A stretch of 37,498 nucleotides of DNA from Zoogloea oleivorans. GTDB taxonomy: Bacteria; Pseudomonadota; Gammaproteobacteria; Burkholderiales; Rhodocyclaceae. Location: assembly GCF_008107625.1 (NCBI RefSeq), contig NZ_SDKK01000036.1, forward strand, positions 1-37,498. Direction: 5' to 3'. The notes under the pieces are model-generated. The model was given only the letters and a program-made list of their open reading frames with translations, searched no databases and was not told where the DNA came from. Below are positions 1 through 7,465 of the stretch, one piece after another (positions within the stretch are counted from its first letter, which is position 1; the number at the start of each line of letters is the position of its first letter). The translations under genes were made by a program, and so were the position numbers.

Positions 1-13
1 TGCCGTTCCCCCT

Positions 14-79
14 GTGGGTCGGACTTCAGTCCGACAGCGCCTGGCTCAACGCGTGTTGTCGGACTGAAGTCCGACCCAC
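14..79. repeat. REPIN 1: inverted pair of 22-nt REP elements
   Basis: Two 22-nt arms (14-35 and 58-79) are perfect inverted copies. Each arm begins with a GTGG foot followed by a self-complementary hairpin, GTCGGACT-TC-AGTCCGAC (8-bp stem). A foot tetranucleotide plus hairpin is the architecture of REP elements handled by RAYT (TnpA_REP) transposases, and two inverted REPs make a REPIN. The spacer is 22 nt. It lies at the window edge, beyond the 3' end of the LysR gene. Confidence 0.85.
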
Positions 80-91
80 GGGGGCGGGCGT

Positions 92-343
92 GGGTTTTTG
101 CTTCGGTAGCGCCGCTTTCGGGTTCGGTGGCGAAGCTTGGCGGGTCGGTGGCGAGGGATTTTGTGTCGCTTGCGAGCCGATGGGCTTCGGTGTCGAACCG
201 GGGGACGTCGCTTGCGAAGCTTTTCGCGTCGGTTCCGAGCCAAACAGGTTCGGCACCGACGCTTTTTGCTTCGGTGTCGAGGCTCTTCGGGTCGCCATCG
301 ACACGCCGGGCGTCGCCATCGACACGTCGGGCGTCGCTGCCGG
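92..343. repeat. Degenerate 21-bp tandem array, about 12 units
   Basis: The stretch between REPIN 1 and the LysR stop codon is built from about 12 units of exactly 21 bp. Read on the minus strand in one frame, the units give a heptad series such as SMATPGV, SMATRRA, STPKQKA, SVPNLFG, SEPTRKA, SQATSPG. The two units nearest 320 are almost identical (GTCGCCATCGACAC followed by GCCGGGC or GTCGGGC); the rest have diverged. I see no ribosome binding site or convincing protein, so I treat it as non-coding minisatellite-like DNA. It explains the otherwise gene-free 1-362 stretch. Confidence 0.7.
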
Positions 344-362
344 GCCGGCGAGTGTCGCGCGC

Positions 363-1283
363 TCAGTGTGCAGGCCTGGCGCGCATCAGGGCGGCGGGCA
401 CGATGTCTTCCAGTTCGCCGCGCAGCCAGTTGTGGGCCGGGTCGTGGCGGTGGCGCAGGTGCCAGATCATGTACATGGGCATGGGCGGGCAGGGCAGCGG
501 GGCGGGGGCGCTGGCCAGATCGCGCAGCAGCTCGCCGGCCAGCAGGCTGGGCAGGGTGGCCAGCCGCCGGGTGCCGCGCAAAAAGGGGGCGATGCCGGCA
601 AAGCCCGGCACCAGCGCGACGAAGCGCCGCTCGATGCCCTGGGCGAGGAGGATCTGGTCGATATCGAGGCTGCGCCGCGGTTCGTAGAGCACGCTGACGT
701 GGTCGGCGGCGAGGTAGTCGGCCAGGCTTTCCGGGGCGCTGCGCTGGCTGGCATCGTAAAAGACCCGGTAGCTGTCGTCGAAGAGGCGCTTTTGCAGGAT
801 GTCGCTGCCTTCCGGCGGGCGTGGCGAGATGGCCAGCTGGCAGTGCTCGTCGCGCAGCATGTCGGCGGTGGGTACGTCGGAGGGGATGACGCGCAGGGTG
901 ATGCCCGGCGCCACTTCATGCAGGCGGGCCAGCAGCGGCGGCAGCAGCAGGTCGCGCTGCAGGTCGTTGGCGGCGATGGTGATGTGGCTGGCGAGCTGGC
1001 GCGGATCGAACTCGGCGCCGGTGGCAAAGCGACGCATTTCGTCGAGCAGCACACGGGCGTGCACGGCCAGCGCTTCGGCGCGGGCGGTGGGCACGATGCC
1101 GCGCCCCGACTTGACGAACAGCGGGTCGCCGACAATGCCGCGCAGCTTGTCGAGCAGGTGGCTGACCGCCGACTGGGTGACGCCCAGACGTTCGGCGGCG
1201 CGGGTGATCGAGCCTTCCTCGATGACGATGACGAGGAGCTGGAGGAGGCGGCCGTCGAGGCTCAAATGATCGAAATTACTCAT
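363..1283 (-). CDS. LysR-family transcriptional regulator, divergent from ligAB
   Basis: A 306-aa LysR-type regulator. The N-terminal winged helix-turn-helix (about residues 8-65) carries the typical GSITRAAERLGVTQSAVSHLLDKLR run followed, after a few residues, by DPLFVKSGRG; the remainder is a periplasmic-binding-protein-like effector domain. I chose the ATG at 1281-1283 (protein starting MSNFDHLSLDG) because it sits at the usual distance from the HTH; an upstream in-frame start at 1331 would overlap the ligA promoter. It is transcribed away from ligA with an 87-bp gap, the classic arrangement for a LysR activator of its neighbour. Its ligand is not visible from sequence; protocatechuate or a ring-cleavage product is an inference from position. 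Confidence 0.9.
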   Translation of the reverse strand: MSNFDHLSLDGRLLQLLVIVIEEGSITRAAERLGVTQSAVSHLLDKLRGIVGDPLFVKSGRGIVPTARAEALAVHARVLLDEMRRFATGAEFDPRQLASHITIAANDLQRDLLLPPLLARLHEVAPGITLRVIPSDVPTADMLRDEHCQLAISPRPPEGSDILQKRLFDDSYRVFYDASQRSAPESLADYLAADHVSVLYEPRRSLDIDQILLAQGIERRFVALVPGFAGIAPFLRGTRRLATLPSLLAGELLRDLASAPAPLPCPPMPMYMIWHLRHRHDPAHNWLRGELEDIVPAALMRARPAH

Positions 1284-1336
1284 GGCACGAATCGGTAAGG
1301 CGGGATTTATCCCTGTTTGGTGTAGGGGCAAACTGC

Positions 1337-1346
1337 ATCACGTGAT
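1337..1346. promoter_or_regulatory. Palindrome in the lysR-ligA intergenic region, possible operator
   Basis: ATCACGTGAT is a perfect 10-bp palindrome 24 bp before the ligA ATG. Its place between the divergent lysR and ligA genes makes a regulator site plausible. It is close to the ribosome binding site (AAAGGAG at about 1358-1364), so it might act as a repression site. No clear -35/-10 pair could be fixed. Confidence 0.3.
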
Positions 1347-1370
1347 CACATTCGAATAAAGGAGACACGC

Positions 1371-1724
1371 ATGACTGCAGCGAAACCGCGTCGGGAAATC
1401 CCCGGCACGCCGATGTTCGACGGGGCCGCGGCCCGCAAGGGCTACGCCCTCAACAAGATGTGCTTCACCTTCAATTCGGCCGACAACCGCGCCGAGTTTG
1501 TGAAGGACGAGGCCGCCTATTGTCGCAAGTATGGCCTGAACGCCGAGCAGGAAGCGGCGATTGCCAGGCGCAATGTGCTCGACCTGATTGCGGCGGGCGG
1601 CAATGCCTATTACCTCGCCAAGTTTGCCGGCATCCTCGGCCTCGACATGCAGGATATCGGCGCGCAGCAAACCGGGATGACCAAGGAAGCCTTCAAGGCG
1701 AAACTGCTGGAAGCGGGGAAATAA
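1371..1724 (+). CDS. ligA: Protocatechuate 4,5-dioxygenase alpha subunit
   Basis: A 117-aa small subunit of the extradiol dioxygenase that opens protocatechuate between C4 and C5 to 4-carboxy-2-hydroxymuconate semialdehyde. The protein has the LigA-type helical pattern (NKMCFTFN, DEAAYCRKYGL, LDLIAAGGNAYYLAKFAGI) and the usual length of this subunit. AAAGGAG lies 7 nt before the ATG. It is followed 3 nt later by ligB, so the two are translated from one message and form the alpha2-beta2 enzyme. The alpha subunit forms a lid over the active site carried by beta. Downstream 4,5-pathway genes (ligC, ligI, ligJ, ligK) are not in this window. Confidence 0.95.
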   Translation: MTAAKPRREIPGTPMFDGAAARKGYALNKMCFTFNSADNRAEFVKDEAAYCRKYGLNAEQEAAIARRNVLDLIAAGGNAYYLAKFAGILGLDMQDIGAQQTGMTKEAFKAKLLEAGK

Positions 1725-1727
1725 GAC

Positions 1728-2579
1728 ATGGCAAAGATTGTTGGCGGTATTGTGACTTCCCACGTTCCGGCGATCGGCCGGGCGATTGCCGGCGGCCTGC
1801 AGGAGGACGCGTACTGGAAGCCCTTCTTCGACGGCTTTCCGCCGGTACAGAAGTGGCTCGACGAAGTGAAGCCCGACGTGGCGGTGGTGATCTACAACGA
1901 CCACGGCCTCAACTTCTTCCTCGACAAGATGCCGACCTTCTCGGTGGGCGCCGCACCGGCCTACCAGAACGCCGACGAGGGCTGGGGCATCCCGACCCTG
2001 CCGTCCTTTCCGGGTGATCTGGACTTGTCCTGGCACCTGATCGAAGCGTTGGTGGAGAAGGAATTCGACATCACCACCTGCCAGGAAATGCTCGTCGATC
2101 ACGCCTTCACGCTGCCGATGAAGCTGCTGTGGCCGAAGGCCGGCGACAACTGGCCGGTGCGCACGGTGCCGGTGTGCATCAACACCGTGCAGCACCCGCT
2201 GCCCAGCGCCAAACGCTGCTTCAAGCTCGGCCAGGCCATCGGCGAGGCGGTGCGCTCGTGGGATGCCGACGCCCGCGTGGTGATCATCGGCACCGGCGGC
2301 CTGTCGCACCAGCTGGACGGCGAGCGGGCCGGTTTCATCAACAAGGAATTCGATCTGCAGTTCATGGACAGCCTGGTCACCGACCCGGCCTGGTCCACCC
2401 AGTACTCGATTGAGGATCTGGTCGAGAAGACCGGCACCCAGGGCATCGAGCTGCTGATGTGGATCGCCGCCCGCGCCTCGCTGGGGAGTGTTGAACAGGT
2501 GAAGATGCTGCATTCGAACTATCACATCCCGATTTCCAACACGGCCGCCGGCTTGATGGTCTTCGAGAACATCGACTGA
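1728..2579 (+). CDS. ligB: Protocatechuate 4,5-dioxygenase beta (catalytic) subunit
   Basis: The 283-aa catalytic subunit of the class III extradiol dioxygenase. By comparison with Sphingomonas LigB, the non-heme Fe(II) ligands are His12 (in VTSHVPA), His59 (in YNDHGLNFF) and Glu241 (in GIELLMW), and the acid-base His is His194 (in GGLSHQL). All are present, so the enzyme is predicted to be active. Length and ends match the family. The start is 3 nt after the ligA stop. A REPIN and then a strong terminator (2677-2715) follow, so ligAB appears to be a self-contained two-gene unit. Confidence 0.96.
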   Translation: MAKIVGGIVTSHVPAIGRAIAGGLQEDAYWKPFFDGFPPVQKWLDEVKPDVAVVIYNDHGLNFFLDKMPTFSVGAAPAYQNADEGWGIPTLPSFPGDLDLSWHLIEALVEKEFDITTCQEMLVDHAFTLPMKLLWPKAGDNWPVRTVPVCINTVQHPLPSAKRCFKLGQAIGEAVRSWDADARVVIIGTGGLSHQLDGERAGFINKEFDLQFMDSLVTDPAWSTQYSIEDLVEKTGTQGIELLMWIAARASLGSVEQVKMLHSNYHIPISNTAAGLMVFENID

Positions 2580-2591
2580 GAGGCAGCCCCC

Positions 2592-2656
2592 GTGGGTCGG
2601 ACTTCAGTCCGACAGCATGGGCTGAACGCGCGGCGTCGGACTGAAGTCCGACCCAC
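2592..2656. repeat. REPIN 2, in the ligB 3' untranslated region
   Basis: Perfect 22-nt arms at 2592-2613 and 2635-2656 flank a 21-nt spacer. Each arm has the GTGG foot plus the GTCGGACT/AGTCCGAC hairpin. It lies 12 nt after the ligB stop and before the ligB terminator, so it is transcribed. Confidence 0.85.
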
Positions 2657-2676
2657 AGGAGGTAGCGCTTTCCGGC

Positions 2677-2715
2677 GGCGCCAGGTGTCCCTTTTCGGGG
2701 TGCCTGGCGCCTTTT
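2677..2715 (+). terminator. Rho-independent terminator of ligAB
   Basis: GGCGCCAGG (2677-2685) pairs with CCTGGCGCC (2703-2711). The inner bases (TGTCCC/GGGGTG) extend the stem around a TTTTC loop, and TTTT follows. It separates ligAB from the VOC gene at 2819. Confidence 0.75.
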
Positions 2716-2818
2716 GCGCTTGGCATGAAGCGAGCCGGCACGCCGCTGGCGACGGCTTTCGTGTCAAAATCGGACACCGCATTACCCCGGGGCTTTGACC
2801 CGCCAAAGAGGAGAATCC

Positions 2819-3679
2819 ATGGAGTTCGAGAACGTCACCGGCGAGCCGGAAATCGAAGGCATCGAGTTCGTCGAATATGCGACGGCGCGTCCGAAGGAGT
2901 TCGGCGTGGCGCTGCAGGCCATGGGCTTCCGGCCGGTCGCCCGGCACCGCTCGCGGGACGTGCTGCTGTATCGCCAGGGCGACGTGAACGTGATCGTCAA
3001 TGCCGACCCGAAGGCGGTGGCCAGTGAGGATCTCGAGGCCGGCTCGGAAGTGATGCTGAAGGCGCTGGCGATTCGCGTGCCGGATGCGGGCGTGGCCTAC
3101 ACGCGGGCGCTGGCCTGTGGCGGCCAGCCGGTGCCGAGCCGGGCCGGGCCGATGGAACTCACGATTCCGGGTATCCAGGGGCCGGGCGGTGCGGTGCTGT
3201 TCCTGCTTGACCGACGCGCCGGGGTGTCTTTCTACGAGGTGGATTTTCTGCCCCTGGCGGATGCGCAGTTCGATGTGCCGGCGCTGTCCGGGCTGCATTT
3301 CTTCGGCATCGTCCAGTACATCCTGGCGGGCGAAACAGACCACTGGTGCAACTTCTACGAGCGGGTGCTGGGTTTTGCGCCGCTGCCGGAAGGCGTGCGC
3401 TTTGGCGTGCTGCCGCGCGGCGCGATCATCCGCAGTGCCTGTGGGCGCTTCTTCCTGCAGTTCATCGAGCCGCCGGCCGGCGCCGAGGACGCCCACTGGC
3501 GTGAAGGTTTCAACCGGGTCGGGCTGGGCGTGCCGGACGTCGAAAAGACGGTGGCTGAACTGGAATCCCGGGGCATTCATTTTGTCGATTCTTCCCTGCT
3601 CGGCAACCGCGAGCTGGGCGCGCTGACCCGCACGCTGGTGGGTGGCACCCAGTTCGAGCTGGTGCATCACCGGCCCTGA
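2819..3679 (+). CDS. VOC-superfamily protein related to the HPPD-like domain of QuiC
   Basis: A 286-aa protein of the vicinal-oxygen-chelate fold (4-hydroxyphenylpyruvate dioxygenase-like). It resembles the C-terminal half of the fused dehydratase at 13764: EFVEYA, ALQAMGF, YRQGDVNVIVN here match FIEFAV, ALQALGF, FQQGDVRLMVN there. Compared with the HPPD iron triad, His160 (GLHFFGIV, aligned to HVVGNV of HPPD) and Glu280 (TQFELVHH) are kept. The middle His, in HHIAL of the fused protein (residue 530), is replaced by Arg233 in FNRVGLGVPD. An intact iron centre is therefore doubtful. AGAGGAG lies 7 nt before the chosen ATG; an in-frame start at 2795 lacks such a site. It follows the ligAB terminator. 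Function unknown; a role in protocatechuate or hydroaromatic metabolism is inferred from context. Confidence 0.8.
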   Translation: MEFENVTGEPEIEGIEFVEYATARPKEFGVALQAMGFRPVARHRSRDVLLYRQGDVNVIVNADPKAVASEDLEAGSEVMLKALAIRVPDAGVAYTRALACGGQPVPSRAGPMELTIPGIQGPGGAVLFLLDRRAGVSFYEVDFLPLADAQFDVPALSGLHFFGIVQYILAGETDHWCNFYERVLGFAPLPEGVRFGVLPRGAIIRSACGRFFLQFIEPPAGAEDAHWREGFNRVGLGVPDVEKTVAELESRGIHFVDSSLLGNRELGALTRTLVGGTQFELVHHRP

Positions 3680-3683
3680 GCAT

Positions 3684-3716
3684 AAAAAAACGGGCATCCC
3701 TGGAGGGACGCCCGTA
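3684..3716 (-). terminator. Rho-independent terminator of the porin gene at 3851
   Basis: On the minus strand ACGGGCGTCCCT pairs with AGGGATGCCCGT, followed by a run of seven T (seen as A on the plus strand at 3684-3690). It lies beyond the porin stop and REPIN 3. Confidence 0.75.
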
Positions 3717-3761
3717 ACAACGCGGAGAACGAAGCGGTTTGCGGCGGTGCCAACAGCCCCT

Positions 3762-3826
3762 GTGGGTCGGACTTCAGTCCGACAACACGGGTGGACAGTG
3801 CGCAGTCGGACTGAAGTCCGACCCAC
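3762..3826. repeat. REPIN 3, between the porin stop and its terminator
   Basis: Perfect 22-nt REP arms at 3762-3783 and 3805-3826 with a 21-nt spacer. The element is inside the 3' untranslated region of the minus-strand porin message, 24 nt after the stop codon. Confidence 0.85.
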
Positions 3827-3850
3827 AGGGATGGGCGCCGGCCGTTTGAA

Positions 3851-5029
3851 TCAGAACTTGTAGACGAAGCCCAGCTGAATGCCGCGGATGCTTTCGCCAT
3901 TCACGTCGGCGGCTGCGGTGAAGTTCTTGGGCAGGCCGGCAGAACCGCCCGGGCGGAAGCCGGCGTTCTTGTCGTTGTCCATCACATCCACCAGTGCGTA
4001 CAGCATGGTGTCCTTGAATACGTCGTAGTAGCCACCGACCGACCAGCCATTGGCGTTCTTGCCGGTGTTGGAGGTGTCTTCGATGCGGCCGTACAGGGCG
4101 CCGAGGCGCAGCTTCGGGGTGATTTTGTAGTCAGCCGAGAGCTGGAAGATGTTGTAGTAGGTGTTGGCATCGACCAGCGTGCCGCCCACCAGGGTGCCGG
4201 TGTTGCCCAGCGGGGCGCCACCGTTGTTGAGCAGGCTGGCGGCCGGACACGGGCTGGTGCTGCTGGTGCAGGTGGTGGCGTTGTTGTTGGTCCGCACGTA
4301 GGCGGCGTAGATCTTGCCCTTGCCGTAGTCGTAGTTGGCGAACAGGTTGTTGTAGAAGACCGTCTTGTCGACCTTGGCGCCGTTCGGTGCCTTGCCGCCG
4401 ATGCCGGCGAAGCCGACCAGGTACGGGCCGTTCTGGTAGTCGGCGGCGAACTGGTAGACGCCCTGGTTGGTGGTCTCGTTTTCCTTGGCGCCGGCGAAGG
4501 AGTAGTGGGCTTCGAGCAGCAGGCCGTTGATGCGCGGGGAGATCCACGCCAGGTCGCTGTCGTAGCGGGAGGCGACGCCGAAGTTGTTGATCACCGAGCC
4601 CAGGGTGCGGGCGGTGTAGTCGATGTAGCCGCCGCGCACCAGCAGAACGGAGTTCTGGCGGCCGACGCGGAATTCACCGTAGGGGGTCTGGATGCCGGCC
4701 CAGGCCTGACGGTCGAACAGGCGGGTGCTGTCAGCCTGCGCACCGTTGGAGAGGTTGAGGCCCTGTTCGAGGTGGAACTTCATGATCAGCTCGGCATCGA
4801 CCGGCTTCTCGCCACGGACGCCGATGCGGCTGCGCAGGTAGCCGCCTTCTTCCAGTGCGTTCAGGCTCTTGCCCGAGCTGCTGCGCATGAAGTTCAGGTA
4901 CTGGTCCACATTGCCGTACAGCTTGAAGGTGGCGCCGCCCACTTCCAGCGGGGGCAACTCGGCCTGGGCCACGCCACCGCTCAGGGAAGCCAGAGCGGCC
5001 AGCACCACACTCATTGTCTTTGCATTCAT
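3851..5029 (-). CDS. Outer-membrane trimeric porin (Gram-negative porin family)
   Basis: A 392-aa general porin. It begins with a signal peptide (MNAKTMSVVLAALASLSGGVAQA, cut before ELPP) and ends GIQLGFVYKF, with the terminal Phe needed for BAM-dependent assembly. Between them are alternating beta strands with porin signatures such as LRSRIGVRGEK, RQAWAGIQTPYGEFRVGRQN and the girdle strands near the C terminus. The start at 5029 follows GAGGATGAGG; a longer frame to 5185 has no such site. The cysteine pair in ATTCTSSTSPCP probably sits in an extracellular loop. It diverges from the TRAP operon, and the shared intergenic region carries the motif also found at iclR-quiC, so it likely admits the same hydroaromatic or aromatic acids. 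Confidence 0.9.
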   Translation of the reverse strand: MNAKTMSVVLAALASLSGGVAQAELPPLEVGGATFKLYGNVDQYLNFMRSSSGKSLNALEEGGYLRSRIGVRGEKPVDAELIMKFHLEQGLNLSNGAQADSTRLFDRQAWAGIQTPYGEFRVGRQNSVLLVRGGYIDYTARTLGSVINNFGVASRYDSDLAWISPRINGLLLEAHYSFAGAKENETTNQGVYQFAADYQNGPYLVGFAGIGGKAPNGAKVDKTVFYNNLFANYDYGKGKIYAAYVRTNNNATTCTSSTSPCPAASLLNNGGAPLGNTGTLVGGTLVDANTYYNIFQLSADYKITPKLRLGALYGRIEDTSNTGKNANGWSVGGYYDVFKDTMLYALVDVMDNDKNAGFRPGGSAGLPKNFTAAADVNGESIRGIQLGFVYKF

Positions 5030-5185
5030 TGCCTCATCCTCTCTTTTTGTGTGTTCCGGCAGGGCTTGGCTGCGGTAGCTGCCCCGGTTTGCCCGGAATG
5101 TCTCCTGTCGCTGACCTCCACAGGTCAGCACGGAGCGGAGCTTACCGAGGTCGGGCCGGTCGACGCTCAGGGCAAAAGCAGGCAA

Positions 5186-5223
5186 TGCGCGATTGTTGAT
5201 CGCCGCTGGGCGATAAGCGCGCA
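5186..5223. promoter_or_regulatory. Putative IclR-type operator, porin side (two inverted copies)
   Basis: TGCGCGATTGTTG at 5186-5198 on the plus strand and TGCGCGCTTATCG at 5211-5223 on the minus strand face each other. They match the consensus TGCGCGMTTRTYG also found at 5361 and twice upstream of the iclR gene (13632, 13653). Confidence 0.5.
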
Positions 5224-5360
5224 GGAATCGGTGAGCGGGTGTGAGAGGGGATTTCTATGGCCAAAAGCCCCCGCAGCCAGCGCTCCGCCGACCCGGCGGG
5301 GCTGAGTGACGAGCCCCGCGTCTGAGGCGCTTTGGCCAGGCGATTCCGGAATGCAGAACC

Positions 5361-5373
5361 TGCGCGATTATCG
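5361..5373 (+). promoter_or_regulatory. Putative IclR-type operator, TRAP side
   Basis: TGCGCGATTATCG, one mismatch from the inverted copy at 5211-5223 and one from each of the two copies upstream of iclR (13632 and 13653). It is 165 bp upstream of the dctQ start. Confidence 0.5.
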
Positions 5374-5537
5374 GCCAGGCTTGTCCGTTTATCGCCCTTT
5401 GCCCGTGTTCTGCCCATTCTTCCGCAGGGGCCGCGTCGCTAAGCTTCGACCCATGCTGAATCGCCCGGACAGGGCAGTCGGCCAGTCAAGAGCCGATGTA
5501 TCGAATTGACGGAAGCAAAGCCCCTAAGGAGGAGCAA

Positions 5538-6095
5538 ATGAAAAAGATAGTCGATGGATATTTCCATCTGCTGAAGATGCTGATTGCCCTGTGCCTGGCC
5601 ATCATGGTGGTGCTGGTCTTCGGCAATGTGGTGCTGCGGTATGCCTTCAACAGCGGCATCACCGTCTCGGACGAAATCTCGCGCTGGCTCTTCGTGTGGC
5701 TGACCTTCCTGGGGGCCCTCGTGGGCATGAAGGAGCACGGTCACCTGGGGGTGGATTCCCTGGTTTCCCGGCTGCCGCCCTTCGGCAAGAAGTTCTGCCT
5801 GCTCGCCAGTCAGGTCCTCATCCTCGGCGTCCTGTGGCTGCTGTTCTCCGGCAGCCTTGAGCAGACCAAGATCAACATCGATGTGCAGGCCCCGGCTTCC
5901 GGCATTTCCATGGCCTATTTCTACGGCGTGGGCCTGATCTTCAGCGTCACTGCAGCCCTGATCGTGCTTCACGACATGTACCGCGTGCTGGCCGGCAAGC
6001 TGCAGGATCACGAACTCGTCATGGTCACCGAATCGGAAGAACTGGCCGAAGTGGCCCACCACCACGGGCAGATTAGCGCCCCCGGCAAGAAATAA
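5538..6095 (+). CDS. dctQ: TRAP transporter small membrane subunit (DctQ family)
   Basis: A 185-aa integral membrane protein with four predicted membrane segments (about residues 13-35, 48-68, 88-108, 128-150). The family pattern VSDEISRWLFVWLTFLGA followed by KEHGHLGVD is clear. It is the small subunit of a tripartite ATP-independent periplasmic transporter, working with DctM and DctP to import an organic anion with Na+ or H+. AAGGAGGAG is placed ideally for the ATG at 5538; the longer frame from 5496 is not needed. The last about 30 residues are a hydrophilic, His-rich tail (AEVAHHHGQ). dctM follows after 13 nt. Confidence 0.93.
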   Translation: MKKIVDGYFHLLKMLIALCLAIMVVLVFGNVVLRYAFNSGITVSDEISRWLFVWLTFLGALVGMKEHGHLGVDSLVSRLPPFGKKFCLLASQVLILGVLWLLFSGSLEQTKINIDVQAPASGISMAYFYGVGLIFSVTAALIVLHDMYRVLAGKLQDHELVMVTESEELAEVAHHHGQISAPGKK

Positions 6096-6108
6096 GAGGA
6101 GACCGAAA

Positions 6109-7386
6109 ATGACGATTGCCGTCTTCCTGGGTGCCCTGCTTGGCGCCATGGCGCTGGGCATGCCCATCGCCTTTGCACTGCTCGTCTGCGGCGCTGCCCT
6201 CATGTACCACATGGACATGATGGACGCGCAGATCATCGCCCAGAACCTGATCAACGGCGCCGACAGCTTCCCGCTGATGGCCGTTCCGTTCTTCATGCTG
6301 GCTGGCGAAATCATGAACACCGGCGGCCTTTCCAAGCGCATCGTCAATGTGGCGATGGCCATGGTTGGCCATGTGCGGGGCGGTCTGGGCTACGTGGCCA
6401 TTCTGGCGTCCTGCCTGCTCGCCGCGCTGTCCGGTTCGGCCGTGGCCGATGCCGCTGCGCTGTCGGCCCTGCTGGTGCCGATGATGGTCGGGGCCGGTCA
6501 CGACCGTGCCCGTTCCTGTGGCCTGATCGCTGCCGGCGGCATCATCGGCCCGATCATCCCGCCAAGTATCGGTTTCATCATCTTCGGCGTCGCCGCCAAC
6601 CTGTCGATCTCCAAGCTCTTCCTGGCCGGCATCTTTCCGGGCCTGCTGATCGGCTTGTCCCTGGTCTGCGCCTGGTGGTGGGCGGCCCGCAACGAAAACC
6701 TGACCCCGCCGCCGCGCAAGACGACTGCGGAAGTCCTGAAGACCCTGGCCGACGGCTTCTGGGCCCTGATGCTCCCGTTGATCATCATCTTTGGTCTGAA
6801 GTTCGGCATCTTCACGCCGACCGAAGCGGCGGTGGTGTGTGCGGTGTATTCGCTGTTCGTCGCGGTGTTCATCTACAAGGAACTCAAGCCGGCGCAGATC
6901 TACGGCGTGTTTGTCTCTGCGGCCCGAACGACCGCCATCGTGATGTTCCTGGTGGCTGCTGCGCTGGTGTCGGCCTGGCTGATTACCGTCGCCGACCTGC
7001 CGGGCCAGATCGTCGGTCTGCTCGAGCCCTTCATGGGCAACAAGATCCTGCTGATGTTCGCAATGATGGCGGTGGTGGTGATTGTCGGTACGGCCATGGA
7101 CATGACCCCGACCATCCTGATCCTCACCCCGGTGCTGATGCCCATCGTGATGAAGGCCGGCATCGATCCGATCTACTTCGGCGTGCTGTTCATCATCAAC
7201 AACGCCATCGGCCTGATTACCCCGCCGGTCGGCACGGTGCTCAACGTGGTGGCCGGGGTTGGCAAGATCAGCATGGACGACCTGATGAAGGGCGTGTGGC
7301 CCTTCATGGTGGCCGAACTGATCATGTTGTTGCTGATGATCCTGTTCCCCGCGCTGGTGATTGTGCCGGCCAGCTGGTTCAGCTGA
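6109..7386 (+). CDS. dctM: TRAP transporter large membrane subunit (DctM family)
   Basis: A 425-aa permease of the DctM/ion-transporter superfamily with about 12 hydrophobic segments. Family signatures include AVPFFMLAGEIMNTGGLSKR, LSGSAVADAAALSALLVPMM, GPIIPPSIGFIIFG and, near the C terminus, NNAIGLITPPVGTVLNVV. It forms the translocation channel of the TRAP system. Length is normal for the family. AGAGGAG precedes the ATG. The gene is between dctQ (13 nt upstream) and dctP (79 nt downstream, separated by a hairpin). Confidence 0.95.
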   Translation: MTIAVFLGALLGAMALGMPIAFALLVCGAALMYHMDMMDAQIIAQNLINGADSFPLMAVPFFMLAGEIMNTGGLSKRIVNVAMAMVGHVRGGLGYVAILASCLLAALSGSAVADAAALSALLVPMMVGAGHDRARSCGLIAAGGIIGPIIPPSIGFIIFGVAANLSISKLFLAGIFPGLLIGLSLVCAWWWAARNENLTPPPRKTTAEVLKTLADGFWALMLPLIIIFGLKFGIFTPTEAAVVCAVYSLFVAVFIYKELKPAQIYGVFVSAARTTAIVMFLVAAALVSAWLITVADLPGQIVGLLEPFMGNKILLMFAMMAVVVIVGTAMDMTPTILILTPVLMPIVMKAGIDPIYFGVLFIINNAIGLITPPVGTVLNVVAGVGKISMDDLMKGVWPFMVAELIMLLLMILFPALVIVPASWFS

Positions 7387-7404
7387 TCTGTCCTGTTGCA
7401 GTAA

Positions 7405-7432
7405 GGGCACCTCTACGGGGGTGTCCGGTTTT
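7405..7432 (+). terminator. Intercistronic hairpin between dctM and dctP (possible attenuator)
   Basis: GGGCACC (7405-7411) pairs with GGTGTCC (7420-7426), including one G-T pair, and is followed by GGTTTT. The short T-run suggests partial termination or 3'-end protection, which would let the binding protein be expressed at a level different from the membrane subunits. Confidence 0.45.
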
Positions 7433-7465
7433 AAACGCGTTTCACTATAAGACTGGAGACAAACC

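Larger units (their letters stand above)
5030..5537. promoter_or_regulatory. 508-bp divergent control region between porin and TRAP operon
   Basis: No gene is seen here. The region holds three copies of a 13-bp motif (listed separately) and a strong hairpin, GCGGGGCT (5296-5303) pairing with AGCCCCGC (5312-5319), without a T-run. I could not place -35/-10 boxes with confidence. The arrangement is near symmetric: the motif copies lie about 157 bp upstream of the porin ATG and about 165 bp upstream of the dctQ ATG. Confidence 0.5.

Noticed and set aside
90-1298. Long plus-strand frame (402 aa) opposite the LysR gene
   Set aside because: It is a GC-rich shadow of the LysR reading frame and the 21-bp array. 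It has no family motif, and its composition (Gly, Ala, Val, Gln rich) is typical of antisense frames.
2592-3863. Short frames with VGRTSVR or RTEVRPTG peptides near repeats
   Set aside because: These peptides are translations of the REP arms and recur at every copy; they are not genes.
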